Source of the DNA: Micromonospora sp. FIMYZ51 | GTDB lineage: Bacteria > Actinomycetota > Actinomycetes > Mycobacteriales > Micromonosporaceae | Length of the DNA stretch: 64,000 bases | Reading direction: 5' to 3' | NCBI RefSeq assembly: GCF_038246755.1 | Contig: NZ_CP134706.1 | Span: forward strand, 5,638,501-5,702,500 | Shown: piece by piece, positions 10,628-20,027 of the stretch | Position numbering within the stretch: the first letter of the stretch is position 1 | How the letters are laid out: each line of letters begins with the position of its first letter | Made by a program: the position numbers and the translations under genes | The notes under the pieces: model-generated | The model's input: the letters and a program-made list of their open reading frames with translations, nothing else | Told to the model about the DNA's origin: nothing | The model's database searches: none

Positions 10628-10647
10628 GGCCACTAGTGTGCCCTGGC

Positions 10648-11457
10648 ATGACTTCTCCCGACGCGCTGGTGCGGGTCGCCACGGCCCGCGGGGTGACCAC
10701 CCTCACCCTGGACAGCCCGCACAACCGCAACGCGCTCTCCACGCCGTTGATGACCGAGCTGCTGGCCGGGCTGGCTGCCGCAATCGCCGACGACACGGTC
10801 CGGGTGATCGTGCTGGACCACACCGGTCCGGTCTTCTGTTCCGGGGCGGATCTGAAGGAGACCGCGGCGGCGTACGCCAGCGGGACGGTGCCCGCCGCAC
10901 TGCTCGGTGACGTACTCGTGGCGGTGCGGGAGTGCCCGAAGCCGGTGCTGGCCAGGGTCGCCGGTCCGGCCCGGGCCGGCGGGTTGGGGCTGATCGCCGC
11001 CGCCGATCTGGCGGTCTGCGCCGCCGAGGCCACGTTCGCCTTCACCGAGGTACGGATCGGGGTGATCCCGGCGGTGATCTCGGCGACCGTGCTGCCCCGG
11101 CTGCATTCCCGGGCGGCGGCCGAGCTCTACCTGACCGGTGACACCTTCGACGGTCTGCGGGCCGCCGAGATCGGACTGGTCACCGCCGCGGTGCCGACCG
11201 ACGAGCTGAACGCCGTGGTGCGGCGCTACTGCGATTCGCTGGTCCGGGCCGCCCCGGCGGCGCTGGCCGGCGCGAAGGAGTTGCTGCGCCGGCCGGCCGC
11301 CGCCGACCTGCGCGCCGAACTGGCGGAGCTGACCACCCTCTCGACCCGGTTCTTCCGCTCCGCCGACGGGGTCGAGGGGATCAGCGCGTTCCGGGAGAAG
11401 CGTCCGCCGCGCTGGGTGGCCGAACTCGACAGCTCCAGTTCCGGGCTCGACAGGTGA
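10648..11457 (+). CDS. enoyl-CoA hydratase/isomerase family protein
   Basis: A 269-residue crotonase-fold protein. The first oxyanion-hole region (GPVFCSGADLKE) and the second (ARVAGPARAGGLGLIAAADLAVC) are readable. The catalytic pair of a canonical hydratase is not certain, so it may be a hydratase, isomerase or related enzyme acting on acyl-CoA. No beta-oxidation partner is adjacent. The ATG at 10648 is preferred because the conserved fold starts soon after. It shares a very short divergent region with hemW. Confidence 0.88.
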   Translation: MTSPDALVRVATARGVTTLTLDSPHNRNALSTPLMTELLAGLAAAIADDTVRVIVLDHTGPVFCSGADLKETAAAYASGTVPAALLGDVLVAVRECPKPVLARVAGPARAGGLGLIAAADLAVCAAEATFAFTEVRIGVIPAVISATVLPRLHSRAAAELYLTGDTFDGLRAAEIGLVTAAVPTDELNAVVRRYCDSLVRAAPAALAGAKELLRRPAAADLRAELAELTTLSTRFFRSADGVEGISAFREKRPPRWVAELDSSSSGLDR

Positions 11458-11589
11458 GTACCGGCCGGGACGGGGAATGGGAAGCTCCGTCCCGGCGTGG
11501 GCTTCGCGCCCGGAATGGAACCGGACGGACGACGGCGTATCGGCCGAACGGGGTCGTACGCTTGGCGGGTCGTCGTACGGGAGGTGTGG

Positions 11590-12447
11590 GTGCGGACTCG
11601 GGCAGTCGTGGCGGGTGGCGTGGTTCTCGTGCTGGTCGCCGTGATCGGTGTCGTCCTCGGGATGCGACAGGTCGGCGACCAGTTGCGCCTGCCGGTGGTC
11701 GGACGGACCTGCACGGTGCAGGCCGACGGCACGGTGACCCTGAACTCGCACCAGATGGCCAACGCGGCGACGATCGCGGCCATCGGCATCCAGCACAAGC
11801 TGCCGGACCGGGCGGTGGTGGTGGCGCTGGCCACCGCGTACCAGGAGTCCGGGCTGCGCAACCTGTCCGGCGGTGACCGCGACTCGGTCGGCCTGTTCCA
11901 GCAGCGGCCGAGCCAGGGTTGGGGCACTCCCGCCGAGATCCGCGACCCCCGGTACGCGGCCGACAAGTTCTACCGGGCGCTGAAGAAGGTGCGTGGCTGG
12001 GAGGAGATGCGGGTCACCGACGCCGCGCAGAAGGTGCAGCGCTCCGCCTTTCCGGAGGCGTACGAGAAGTGGGCCGACGAGTCGGAGGTGCTCGCCCGAG
12101 CCCTGCTCGGGCACGCCACCGGCGCGGTGGTCTGCACCTTCGGTGGGGATCCGGCGATGCGCGGTGCCGCCGCCGCCACGGCGCTGACCCGCGGGCTCAA
12201 CCTCGACTGGGGGCTCGGCTCCTCGGCCACCACGGCCAGCCTGACCGGCCTGACGGTGGCGGCGGCGGACCAGCGGGAGGGCTGGCGGTACGCGCACTGG
12301 CTGGTCGCGCACGCCAACGATCACGGGGTGAAGCGGGTCCGCTTCGGTGACCTGGAGTGGACCAACCGCGGGCGGTCGTGGAACCGGGTCGGCGACGATT
12401 CCGACCGTCCCGCAGAGGTGATCGCCGAGGTCTTCGCGGACGCGTGA
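11590..12447 (+). CDS. membrane-anchored/secreted protein with lysozyme-like domain
   Basis: A 285-residue protein of unknown function. The first 30 residues form a signal anchor (VVLVLVAVIGVVLG). The middle has a lysozyme/transglycosylase-like pattern: AVVVALATAYQESGLRNL, with a glutamate in the position of a catalytic acid, then SVGLFQQRPSQGWGT. This resembles the goose-type/SLT fold seen in actinobacterial secreted proteins. A wall-associated role outside the membrane is inferred. The GTG at 11590 is chosen because GGGAGG lies 6 bases upstream; another GTG two codons before is less well placed. The C-terminal 100 residues have no motif I can name. Confidence 0.75.
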   Translation: MRTRAVVAGGVVLVLVAVIGVVLGMRQVGDQLRLPVVGRTCTVQADGTVTLNSHQMANAATIAAIGIQHKLPDRAVVVALATAYQESGLRNLSGGDRDSVGLFQQRPSQGWGTPAEIRDPRYAADKFYRALKKVRGWEEMRVTDAAQKVQRSAFPEAYEKWADESEVLARALLGHATGAVVCTFGGDPAMRGAAAATALTRGLNLDWGLGSSATTASLTGLTVAAADQREGWRYAHWLVAHANDHGVKRVRFGDLEWTNRGRSWNRVGDDSDRPAEVIAEVFADA

Positions 12448-12699
12448 CCGTCCGGCGAACGGCGTACGCACGGCTGCGGCGCAACCACGATGGCATTACC
12501 CGCAGTCACCGCAAAATCCGTCATTGCCCTACAAAAGCCTCAGCATCGGCACGTTAAGTAGCGGGTGGTAGTCGCACCACCGCCGTCGGTCGCCATCTCG
12601 GTCCGACGGCCACAGGGCAACCCCCGACGGTGGACCGAGCGAGTTACGATCGGCGGCCTGTGCCCAGAATTGGTTTCACCTCTTGGGGAGGGGTACGAC

Positions 12700-13605
12700 G
12701 TGGCATTCGACTACGGCGACCGGACCGGCTACGAACCGATCAGCGACGTCGACCGCAAGGAGTTCCATGAGCAGGGCTTTCTCCTGCTGCGCAACGTCCT
12801 GACCGAGGACCACCGGGCTGCCCTTGAGGCCGCGGTCGACCGGGTCTACGAGGAGGAGAAGGCCAAGGGCAAGACCACCAAGGACGGCACCCTGCACCTG
12901 CTGGGCTTCCTTGAGCGCGACGAGCTCTTCGGCGACCTGCTCACCCACCCGATCGCCTTCCCCTACATGTGGGGCCTGGCCGGGTGGAACATCTACAGCC
13001 ACCACAACCACCTGGACGTCACCCCGCCGGCGCTGGAGCCGGAGAAGCCGTACTGGGGTTGGCACCAGGACGGGTACCGGCAGAACTCCGACCCGGAGAC
13101 GATGGACCCGAACCTGCCCCGGCCGATGTTCTCGCTGAAGGTCGCCTACGTGCTCTCCGACCTGTCCGAGAACGGCCGCGGCGCGACCAAGGTCATCCCC
13201 GGCAGCCACCTGTGGAACTCGCTGCCCCGACCGGCCGACACCACGGTGCACAACCCGGACCCGGAGGGCACCGTCGAGATCACCGCCAACCCCGGCGACG
13301 CCTTCATCTTCGACCGCCGCCAGTGGCACTCCCGCTCGACGAACCTGTCGAACATCACCCGCAAGATGCTCTTCGTCGGCTACACCTACCGGTGGATCCG
13401 CCCGCTGGACGAGCTGCACATCGACACCGACGGCGAGTGGTGGGCCAACCGCACGCCGGTGCAGCGCCAGCTCTGCGGTGAGGGCACCCACACCGCCAAC
13501 TACTGGGGCATCAACTGGGACGGCTACATCGACGACGAGATCCCGCTCCGCAAGGAGCTGAAGCAGCGCGGCCTGCTCAACCGCAACATCCCCTGGCTCC
13601 GCTGA
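12700..13605 (+). CDS. PhyH-family Fe(II)/2-oxoglutarate dioxygenase
   Basis: A 301-residue protein of the phytanoyl-CoA dioxygenase family, which also includes ectoine hydroxylase and many natural-product hydroxylases. The iron ligands can be read as H122-x-D124 (WHQDGY) and H210 (QWHSR), with nearby arginines for 2-oxoglutarate. The GTG start has GGGGAGGGG about 7 bases upstream. No biosynthetic partner gene is adjacent, so the substrate is unknown. Immediately downstream are a copy of the dispersed repeat, a short tandem repeat and a strong terminator. Confidence 0.87.
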   Translation: MAFDYGDRTGYEPISDVDRKEFHEQGFLLLRNVLTEDHRAALEAAVDRVYEEEKAKGKTTKDGTLHLLGFLERDELFGDLLTHPIAFPYMWGLAGWNIYSHHNHLDVTPPALEPEKPYWGWHQDGYRQNSDPETMDPNLPRPMFSLKVAYVLSDLSENGRGATKVIPGSHLWNSLPRPADTTVHNPDPEGTVEITANPGDAFIFDRRQWHSRSTNLSNITRKMLFVGYTYRWIRPLDELHIDTDGEWWANRTPVQRQLCGEGTHTANYWGINWDGYIDDEIPLRKELKQRGLLNRNIPWLR

Positions 13606-13610
13606 GGTGC

Positions 13611-13663
13611 AAGGAAGGGACCCCTGTTAACGCCTGGTGCATAGCAAGGGCCCCCTTTTAACA
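13611..13663 (+). repeat. dispersed intergenic repeat, copy 2
   Basis: Two half-sites, 13611-13631 (with GGGACCCC instead of GGGCCCC) and 13643-13662, both ending in TTAAC. It starts 6 bp after the stop of the dioxygenase gene. The following ACACCCG is shared with copies 3 and 5. It is followed by a tandem repeat. Confidence 0.88.
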
Positions 13664-13667
13664 CCCG

Positions 13668-13754
13668 TGCCCGCCCGGCTCAGCCACCGGGCAGAGACCC
13701 CTGCCCGCCCGGCTCAGCCACCGGGCAGGCCCCTGCCCGCCCGGCTCAGCGAGC
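13668..13754 (+). repeat. short tandem repeat, about 2.5-3 units
   Basis: Units built on GCCCGCCCGGCTCAGC followed by CACCGGGCAG, repeated about 2.5-3 times with small length changes. It lies between the copy-2 dispersed repeat and the terminator, in non-coding DNA. Confidence 0.75.
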
Positions 13755-13769
13755 GGCGTACGGCACACG

Positions 13770-13800
13770 AAGGCGCCCGACCTGAACGGTCGGGCGCCTT
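13770..13800. terminator. bidirectional hairpin terminator
   Basis: Stem AAGGCGCCCGACC with its exact complement around a 5-base loop (TGAAC), followed by a short T stretch on the plus strand. It separates the plus-strand dioxygenase gene from the minus-strand GlsB-like gene, so it can serve both. Confidence 0.88.
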
Positions 13801-13813
13801 TCGAGTTGCACGG

Positions 13814-14101
13814 TTACCGGTGGGTGACCCCGCGACGGCTGCGGCCCACCCCGGAGACCAGCGCGACCGCGACCGCGGCCAGCAGCACCTGGAGCATCAG
13901 CTCCCGCCAGTCGATGCCGGCGGTCTCGGCGAAGCCGGAAGCGCGGGCGATCACGGTGCCGAGCAGCGCGGCGCCGACACCGATGAGCATGTGCAGCCAG
14001 ATCGGCATGGGCTGCCGGCCCGGTACCACCAGCCGGCCCAGCGCGCCGATGATCAGACCGACGATCAGCGCGGTGATGATGCCCCAGACGGTGAGCTCCA
14101 T
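13814..14101 (-). CDS. GlsB/YeaQ/YmgE family small membrane protein, copy A
   Basis: A 95-residue protein with three hydrophobic segments, of the transglycosylase-associated (GlsB/YeaQ/YmgE) family linked to envelope stress. The starting residues ELTVWGIITALIVG and the GRLVVPGRQ motif are conserved with copy B at 14451-14741. The proteins are nearly identical over the first 55 residues and diverge at the C-terminus. The ATG follows a GGAG Shine-Dalgarno sequence. The role in stress is family knowledge; the mechanism is unknown. Confidence 0.9.
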   Translation of the reverse strand: MELTVWGIITALIVGLIIGALGRLVVPGRQPMPIWLHMLIGVGAALLGTVIARASGFAETAGIDWRELMLQVLLAAVAVALVSGVGRSRRGVTHR

Positions 14102-14450
14102 GGTCGCTCTCCTTCACAAAAGAAGTTCCACAATTTGTGGCGTTGCTGTCGTGACCGCCTAATGCCCGACCCGTGAAGTTCCCAAACCGGCTTTTCCCGC
14201 CGGCACAGCGCATCGGACCCGAGAACCGGCACAGCGCATCCGACCGGCCGCAGAGGGTGGCGGCCGGCCACGAAGCGCCTGTCGCCACTCGCTCCCTCGC
14301 CAGGGAGAACTCCGTCGGCAGACGCGCCGCCGGGACCCGCGACGGGCGCCGACAGGACCCAGCCGCGACGACGACGAACTCGTCCGGATCGGGCTGACAC
14401 GCCAGCGGGCGCCCGGCCAAGGTGGCCGGGCGCCCGCGAGGCGAATGTGG
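14102..14450. other. intergenic region between the two GlsB-like genes
   Basis: 349 bp without a convincing gene. It holds the promoter region of copy A, two copies of a 20-bp direct repeat starting CCGGCACAGCGCATC (14200-14219 and 14226-14245), and the terminator of copy B at 14406-14436. Parts of the copy A upstream region (AAGTTCCCAAACCGG and the segment next to the start) resemble the upstream of copy B, so the duplication probably included the promoter. Confidence 0.7.
14406..14436. terminator. hairpin terminator of GlsB-like copy B
   Basis: A perfect 13-bp stem CGGGCGCCCGGCC with loop AAGGT, 15 bp beyond the stop of copy B on the minus strand. There is no clear U-tract, as is common for terminators in these genomes. 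Confidence 0.82.
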
Positions 14451-14741
14451 TTACCTGTGGGTGACGCCGCGACGGCGACTCCCTACACCAGCGACCAGGG
14501 CGACCGCGATCGCGGCCAGCGCCACCTGTACGGCCAGCTCAGCCCAGTCGACGCCAGCGGTCACGGTGGCGATGCCCATTGCGCGGGCGAGGACCGTACC
14601 GAGTAGTGCCGCACCGACGCCGATGAGCATGTGCAGCCAGATCGGCATGTCCTGCCGACCCGGCACCACCAGCCGGCCCAGCGCGCCGACGATAAGACCG
14701 ACGATCAGCGCGGTGATGATGCCCCAGACGGTGAGCTCCAT
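14451..14741 (-). CDS. GlsB/YeaQ/YmgE family small membrane protein, copy B
   Basis: A 96-residue paralogue of the protein at 13814-14101, with the same three-segment topology and the same GRLVVPGRQ and IWLHMLIGVGAALLGT motifs. The two genes are tandem on the minus strand with separate upstream regions and separate terminators. The ATG start is conserved with copy A. Confidence 0.9.
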   Translation of the reverse strand: MELTVWGIITALIVGLIVGALGRLVVPGRQDMPIWLHMLIGVGAALLGTVLARAMGIATVTAGVDWAELAVQVALAAIAVALVAGVGSRRRGVTHR

Positions 14742-15057
14742 TGTCGCTCTCCTAACCGGAAGAAGTCATTTTGCGGGGGTTCCTGTCGTGCCGATCCAGT
14801 TCCCTCGGCACCGAATTCCCAAACCGCTCCCCACACCACGACACGCCGACGCACCCGACATGAACATGTCGCCCGTCGATAGCATCGGCCATTTCCGCAC
14901 GTCGGACGAGACTCCCAGCCGCCGACCGCCGGACCCGGGGCACCGGACGCCGGCCGCCGGACCCGGGCACCAGACGCCGGCCGCGGGCCCGGGACGCCGG
15001 CCCGGACGCGGCCTCAGACGCCGGCTGCCGGACACGGGCCCGCGCGTGGCTTCCCAG

Positions 15058-15222
15058 ACGCGGACCCGAACACCAGGCGCTAACCCCGGACGCCAGACGC
15101 GGACCCGAACACCAGACGCCGACCCGAACACCAGACGCCGAAACACCAGGCGCGGACCCGAACACCAGGCGCTAACCCCGGACACCAGGCGCGGACCCGA
15201 ACACCAGGCGCGGACCCGGGAC
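15058..15222. repeat. degenerate minisatellite (about 19-bp unit)
   Basis: The core unit GGACCCGAACACCAGGCGC occurs about five times, with partial units and a TAACCCC insert between some of them, so a larger compound unit also repeats. A looser version continues to the left to about 14930. It fills most of the 532-bp gap between lepA and the GlsB-like copy B gene (14742-15273); nothing in this gap looks like a gene despite open frames. Confidence 0.8.
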
Positions 15223-15273
15223 GCGGCCACCCGGACGCGGGCACCGGAGGCGCCCGGAGCATGCGGACCGGCG

Positions 15274-17151
<1,878 letters not shown>

Positions 17152-17297
17152 AGCGGTCCGTTCTGGTCGGCTGACGTTGAGCGGGCCGGCGCGTGCCGGC
17201 CTGCTCTATGCTCCCACGTCCCCGCCGGGCACCGGCCGGGCGTCCGTTCACTCCTGCCGACGGCGCGACGAAGGCCGTCGTACCGGGACCGCCGGGC

Positions 17298-17831
17298 TCA
17301 CTCCTCGGGCGGCTCGACGAAGAGGGCGGCGAGCCGGGGCAGTCGGCGCCGGGCCTCGTCGGAGTCGTCGAAGTCCCAGAAGTCGTTCAGGTCCGGCACC
17401 GGCGGCGGCTCCCGGTCCGCCGGGAGATCGGTCGCGGTCGCCTTGCGGTACGCGTCCCACGGCACCGCCAGCATGTCCTCGCACTCGAACTCCTCGCCGC
17501 TGAGCGAGGCGGCCCGGACCTGGGGCAGCTCGGCCAGCGAATCCGGCTCGGCCACCGCGCGGGCGAAGACCTCCCGCCCCTGGGTCATCAACCAGCCGCG
17601 GAAGTACTCGAAGCCGTCGTCCGAGGCACCCCCATTGATCAGGTACGCGGCACCCCAGAGGTCGACCCGGTAGGAGGCGGCGAGCACCCGCTGCTGGTGG
17701 CGGGCGTACCCGACGATCTCCTCCGGATCGCGGTCGGCGAGCAGCGCGACGGCCCGCGCGGCGATGGCGCCGGGCTCTCCCCCACCGACGCGCGCCTGCT
17801 CGATCAGCTGCCAGAAGTCGTCGGTCCTCAT
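17298..17831 (-). CDS. DUF4240 domain protein
   Basis: A 177-residue cytoplasmic protein beginning with MRTDDFWQLIEQAR, the typical start of the DUF4240 family, with WGAAYLINGGASDDGFEYFRGWLM as the other conserved block. The function is unknown. The ATG is 31 bp from the ATG of the divergent kinase gene. The long open frame that continues upstream is an artefact opposite the kinase gene. Confidence 0.83.
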   Translation of the reverse strand: MRTDDFWQLIEQARVGGGEPGAIAARAVALLADRDPEEIVGYARHQQRVLAASYRVDLWGAAYLINGGASDDGFEYFRGWLMTQGREVFARAVAEPDSLAELPQVRAASLSGEEFECEDMLAVPWDAYRKATATDLPADREPPPVPDLNDFWDFDDSDEARRRLPRLAALFVEPPEE

Positions 17832-17861
17832 GGCCTCGCAGTCTGGCAGACGTCGGGCAGC

Positions 17862-18857
17862 ATGGTCGGGGTGAGCGCACCGTCCCCACCGCCCGTTTCG
17901 TACCACGCGACCGCCCAGCGGCCCGGCTGGCACACGCTGCCGGCGGCGGTGCGCTCGGCGATCTCGGCGCGGCTCGGCGCGGCGGTGGTCGGGGCCCGCA
18001 GTGCCGGCGCCGGCTTCACCCGGGGCTTCGCCGCGCTGCTGGACACCGCCGACGGGGCGAGCGCGTTCGTCAAGGCCGCGCCGCACGCCGAACAGCCGCA
18101 CCTGGTCGACTGGTACGCCCGGGAGGCGGCGATCCTGGCCCGGCTGCCCGCCGGGCTGCCGGTCCCCCGGCTGCGCTGGACGCTCTGGCAGGCGGGCTGG
18201 TACGCGCTCTGCCTGGAGCCGGTCGACGGCCACACCCCCCGGCTGCCCTGGGCGCCGGCCGAGTTGGCCGCCACCCTCGCCGGCTACGCCGACGTCGCCG
18301 CCGCGCTCGCCGACCCGCCGGCCGAACTGGTCGCCGTCGGGCTGCCCCGGCTCGCCGACCTCGCCCGCGACGACATCCTCTGGTGGGACGAGGTGGCCGC
18401 CGGTCGGGAGCCGCTGCCACCGCTGCCCGCCCCGCTGCGCGGCCGGCTCGCCGACCTGGTCGACCTGGAGTCGCGCCTGCCCGGGTACGCGGCCGGGGCT
18501 GTCGGCCTCAGCCACGGCGACCTGCGGGTGGACAACGTGCTCATCGACGCCACCGGTACCGCCTGGTTCTGCGACTGGACCTGGCTCTGCCACGGGCCGG
18601 CCTGGTTCGACCTGGCCGGGTTGCTGATCACCGGGTACGCCAGCGGGCTGGACGCGGACACCCAGTTCGCCACCCATCCGGCCGTCGCCGGTGCGCCCGA
18701 CGACGCGCTGGACGTGACCCTGGCCGCCCTGGCCGGCTACCACCTGACCGCCGCCGCCTCGGCACCGGCGACGGCCGCCGCCAGCCTCCCTGCCCATCAG
18801 CGGTGGACCGGTGAGCAGGCGCTCGGCTGGCTGGCCCGCCGACAGGGCTGGACCTGA
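17862..18857 (+). CDS. aminoglycoside phosphotransferase-like kinase
   Basis: A 331-residue protein of the APH/ChoK kinase fold. The catalytic loop HGDLRVDN has H218, D220 and N225, and the metal-binding DWTW follows at 238. The N-terminal nucleotide-binding lobe (GAGFTRGFAALL) is readable. Family members phosphorylate aminoglycosides, choline, sugars or other small molecules; nothing here shows which, and it should not be read as a resistance gene without evidence. The start may be the ATG at 17862 or a GTG three codons later. No strong Shine-Dalgarno sequence is visible. Confidence 0.83.
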   Translation: MVGVSAPSPPPVSYHATAQRPGWHTLPAAVRSAISARLGAAVVGARSAGAGFTRGFAALLDTADGASAFVKAAPHAEQPHLVDWYAREAAILARLPAGLPVPRLRWTLWQAGWYALCLEPVDGHTPRLPWAPAELAATLAGYADVAAALADPPAELVAVGLPRLADLARDDILWWDEVAAGREPLPPLPAPLRGRLADLVDLESRLPGYAAGAVGLSHGDLRVDNVLIDATGTAWFCDWTWLCHGPAWFDLAGLLITGYASGLDADTQFATHPAVAGAPDDALDVTLAALAGYHLTAAASAPATAAASLPAHQRWTGEQALGWLARRQGWT

Positions 18858-18863
18858 CCCGTT

Positions 18864-18892
18864 TTGGCCCGTCCGGGCCGACCTGGTAACCT
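18864..18892 (+). promoter_or_regulatory. probable rpsT promoter
   Basis: A TTGGCC hexamer, 17-bp spacer and TAACCT hexamer, a fair match to the vegetative sigma-70 consensus in high-GC actinobacteria. It would start a leader of about 70 nt before the rpsT GTG. Confidence 0.5.
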
Positions 18893-18970
18893 GGCTCTTC
18901 GCGCAGCGATGACGCATGCTCGTCGCGCGCACAAGCTGACCAACCCGAGCTATCAAGACGAGGCTGTCGC

Positions 18971-19237
18971 GTGGCGAACATCAAGTCCCAGATCAAGCGC
19001 AACCGGCAGAACGAGAAGCGCCGGCTGCGTAACAAGTCGGTCAAGTCGTCGCTGAAGACCGCCATCCGCAAGTTCCACGAGGCCGCCGAGGCCGGTGACG
19101 TCGAGAAGGCCACCGCCCTCATGCAGGACGCCTCGCGGAAGCTGGACAAGGCGGCCAGCAAGGGCGTCATCCACGCCAACCAGGCTGCGAACCGCAAGTC
19201 GGCGATCGCCAAGCGCGTCGCGTCGTTCTCTGCCTGA
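18971..19237 (+). CDS. rpsT: 30S ribosomal protein S20
   Basis: An 88-residue, lysine/arginine-rich, helical primary binder of 16S rRNA. The N-terminus [21 protein letters not shown] is diagnostic. The GTG start is the only one that gives the conserved beginning. It is a monocistronic plus-strand gene with its own promoter and terminator. It sits between the APH-like gene and the holA–comEC–comEA block, as is usual in actinobacteria. Confidence 0.97.
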   Translation: MANIKSQIKRNRQNEKRRLRNKSVKSSLKTAIRKFHEAAEAGDVEKATALMQDASRKLDKAASKGVIHANQAANRKSAIAKRVASFSA

Positions 19238-19282
19238 TCCGGCGAGCAGGATTCCGTCTGATCCGGCGGGCCAAGACCTGAC

Positions 19283-19314
19283 GAGAGCCCCGGGGCCGCT
19301 GCCTCGGGGCTCTC
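19283..19314 (+). terminator. rpsT terminator
   Basis: Stem GAGAGCCCCG with its complement CGGGGCTCTC and a loop of about 12 bases that can pair further, 45 bp after the rpsT stop. Confidence 0.82.
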
Positions 19315-19318
19315 GCAC

Positions 19319-19400
19319 GTCCCTACCCGACCGCCGTCCCTACCCGACCGCCGTCCCTACCCGACCGCCGTCCCTACCCGACCGCGAAACGAGCCTGCCC
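19319..19400. repeat. 17-bp minisatellite
   Basis: The unit GTCCCTACCCGACCGCC is repeated three times without change (19319-19369), then once with a changed end. Related fragments continue to about 19460 (CTACCCGACCGCGAAAC, CTGCCCGACCGC). It lies between the rpsT terminator and the stop of the gene at 19509; no gene is visible here. Confidence 0.88.
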
Positions 19401-19508
19401 GACCGCCGTCCCTACCCGACCGCGGAACTGGCCTACCCGACCGCGAAACGGGCCTGCCCAATTTCGACGCTGGCCAGCCCGACCCCGACGCTTGCCCGGG
19501 ATACGCGA

Positions 19509-20027
19509 TCACGACCCCGGATCGGCGGTACGCTCCCCACGCTGCTGCGTCGCGGTGGTGCCGGGAAGCGCCAGCGGCGGCTTGCGGCCCGGGTCGCCAC
19601 CGGTCTCGGGATCGGGGACCTCGGACCGGATCCCCTCCACCGGCTCCGCGCTCACCAGCACACCGGCCACCCGGTGCGGGCGCCAGTCGACGCGTACCCG
19701 CCCGACGACCGGTTCCATCTGCCGCCGGAACCGGTCCCGCTCCTGTTCGGGTACGGCCGCGGCCGAGCGGACCACCGCCGCGGCCACCAGATCGTTGAGT
19801 TTGACCATCACCGCCACCGCCGCCGGCAGCACCAACACCGCCCACCAGCGCACCAACTCGGCGAGGACGAGCAGGCTCGCCAGCGCGATGGTCCCCTCGA
19901 AGAACACGAAGCAGAGCACCCCGCCCGGGTTGACGAAGCGCAGCCCGAGCACCCGCGCGTAGAGCGGGCGGTAGCGCTCCTCGTCGGCCGGGATCGTGGC
20001 CCACGAGCCACGGAGGGCTCCGCTCAT
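19509..20027 (-). CDS. small membrane protein of unknown function
   Basis: A 172-residue protein. Residues 35-80 hold two hydrophobic segments (GGVLCFVFFEGTIALASLLVLAELV and WWAVLVLPAAVAVMVKLNDLVAA). The C-terminal 80 residues are charged and proline-rich, probably cytoplasmic and partly disordered. I do not recognise a family. The ATG overlaps the holA stop (ATGA), so it is translationally coupled to holA. The 3' end runs toward the minisatellite, which makes the exact C-terminus poorly constrained. Confidence 0.72.
   Translation of the reverse strand: MSGALRGSWATIPADEERYRPLYARVLGLRFVNPGGVLCFVFFEGTIALASLLVLAELVRWWAVLVLPAAVAVMVKLNDLVAAAVVRSAAAVPEQERDRFRRQMEPVVGRVRVDWRPHRVAGVLVSAEPVEGIRSEVPDPETGGDPGRKPPLALPGTTATQQRGERTADPGS

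Noticed and set aside
10648..13605. Small natural-product cluster (enoyl-CoA hydratase plus PhyH dioxygenase)
   Set aside because: No synthase, carrier protein or regulator nearby, and the genes have separate upstream regions.
14173..14397. A 74-codon plus-strand open frame between the GlsB-like genes
   Set aside because: No Shine-Dalgarno sequence, overlaps a direct repeat and the promoter side of a minus-strand gene; composition is not protein-like.
17862..18857. Aminoglycoside resistance determinant
   Set aside because: Only the general APH/ChoK kinase fold is visible; nothing points to an antibiotic substrate.
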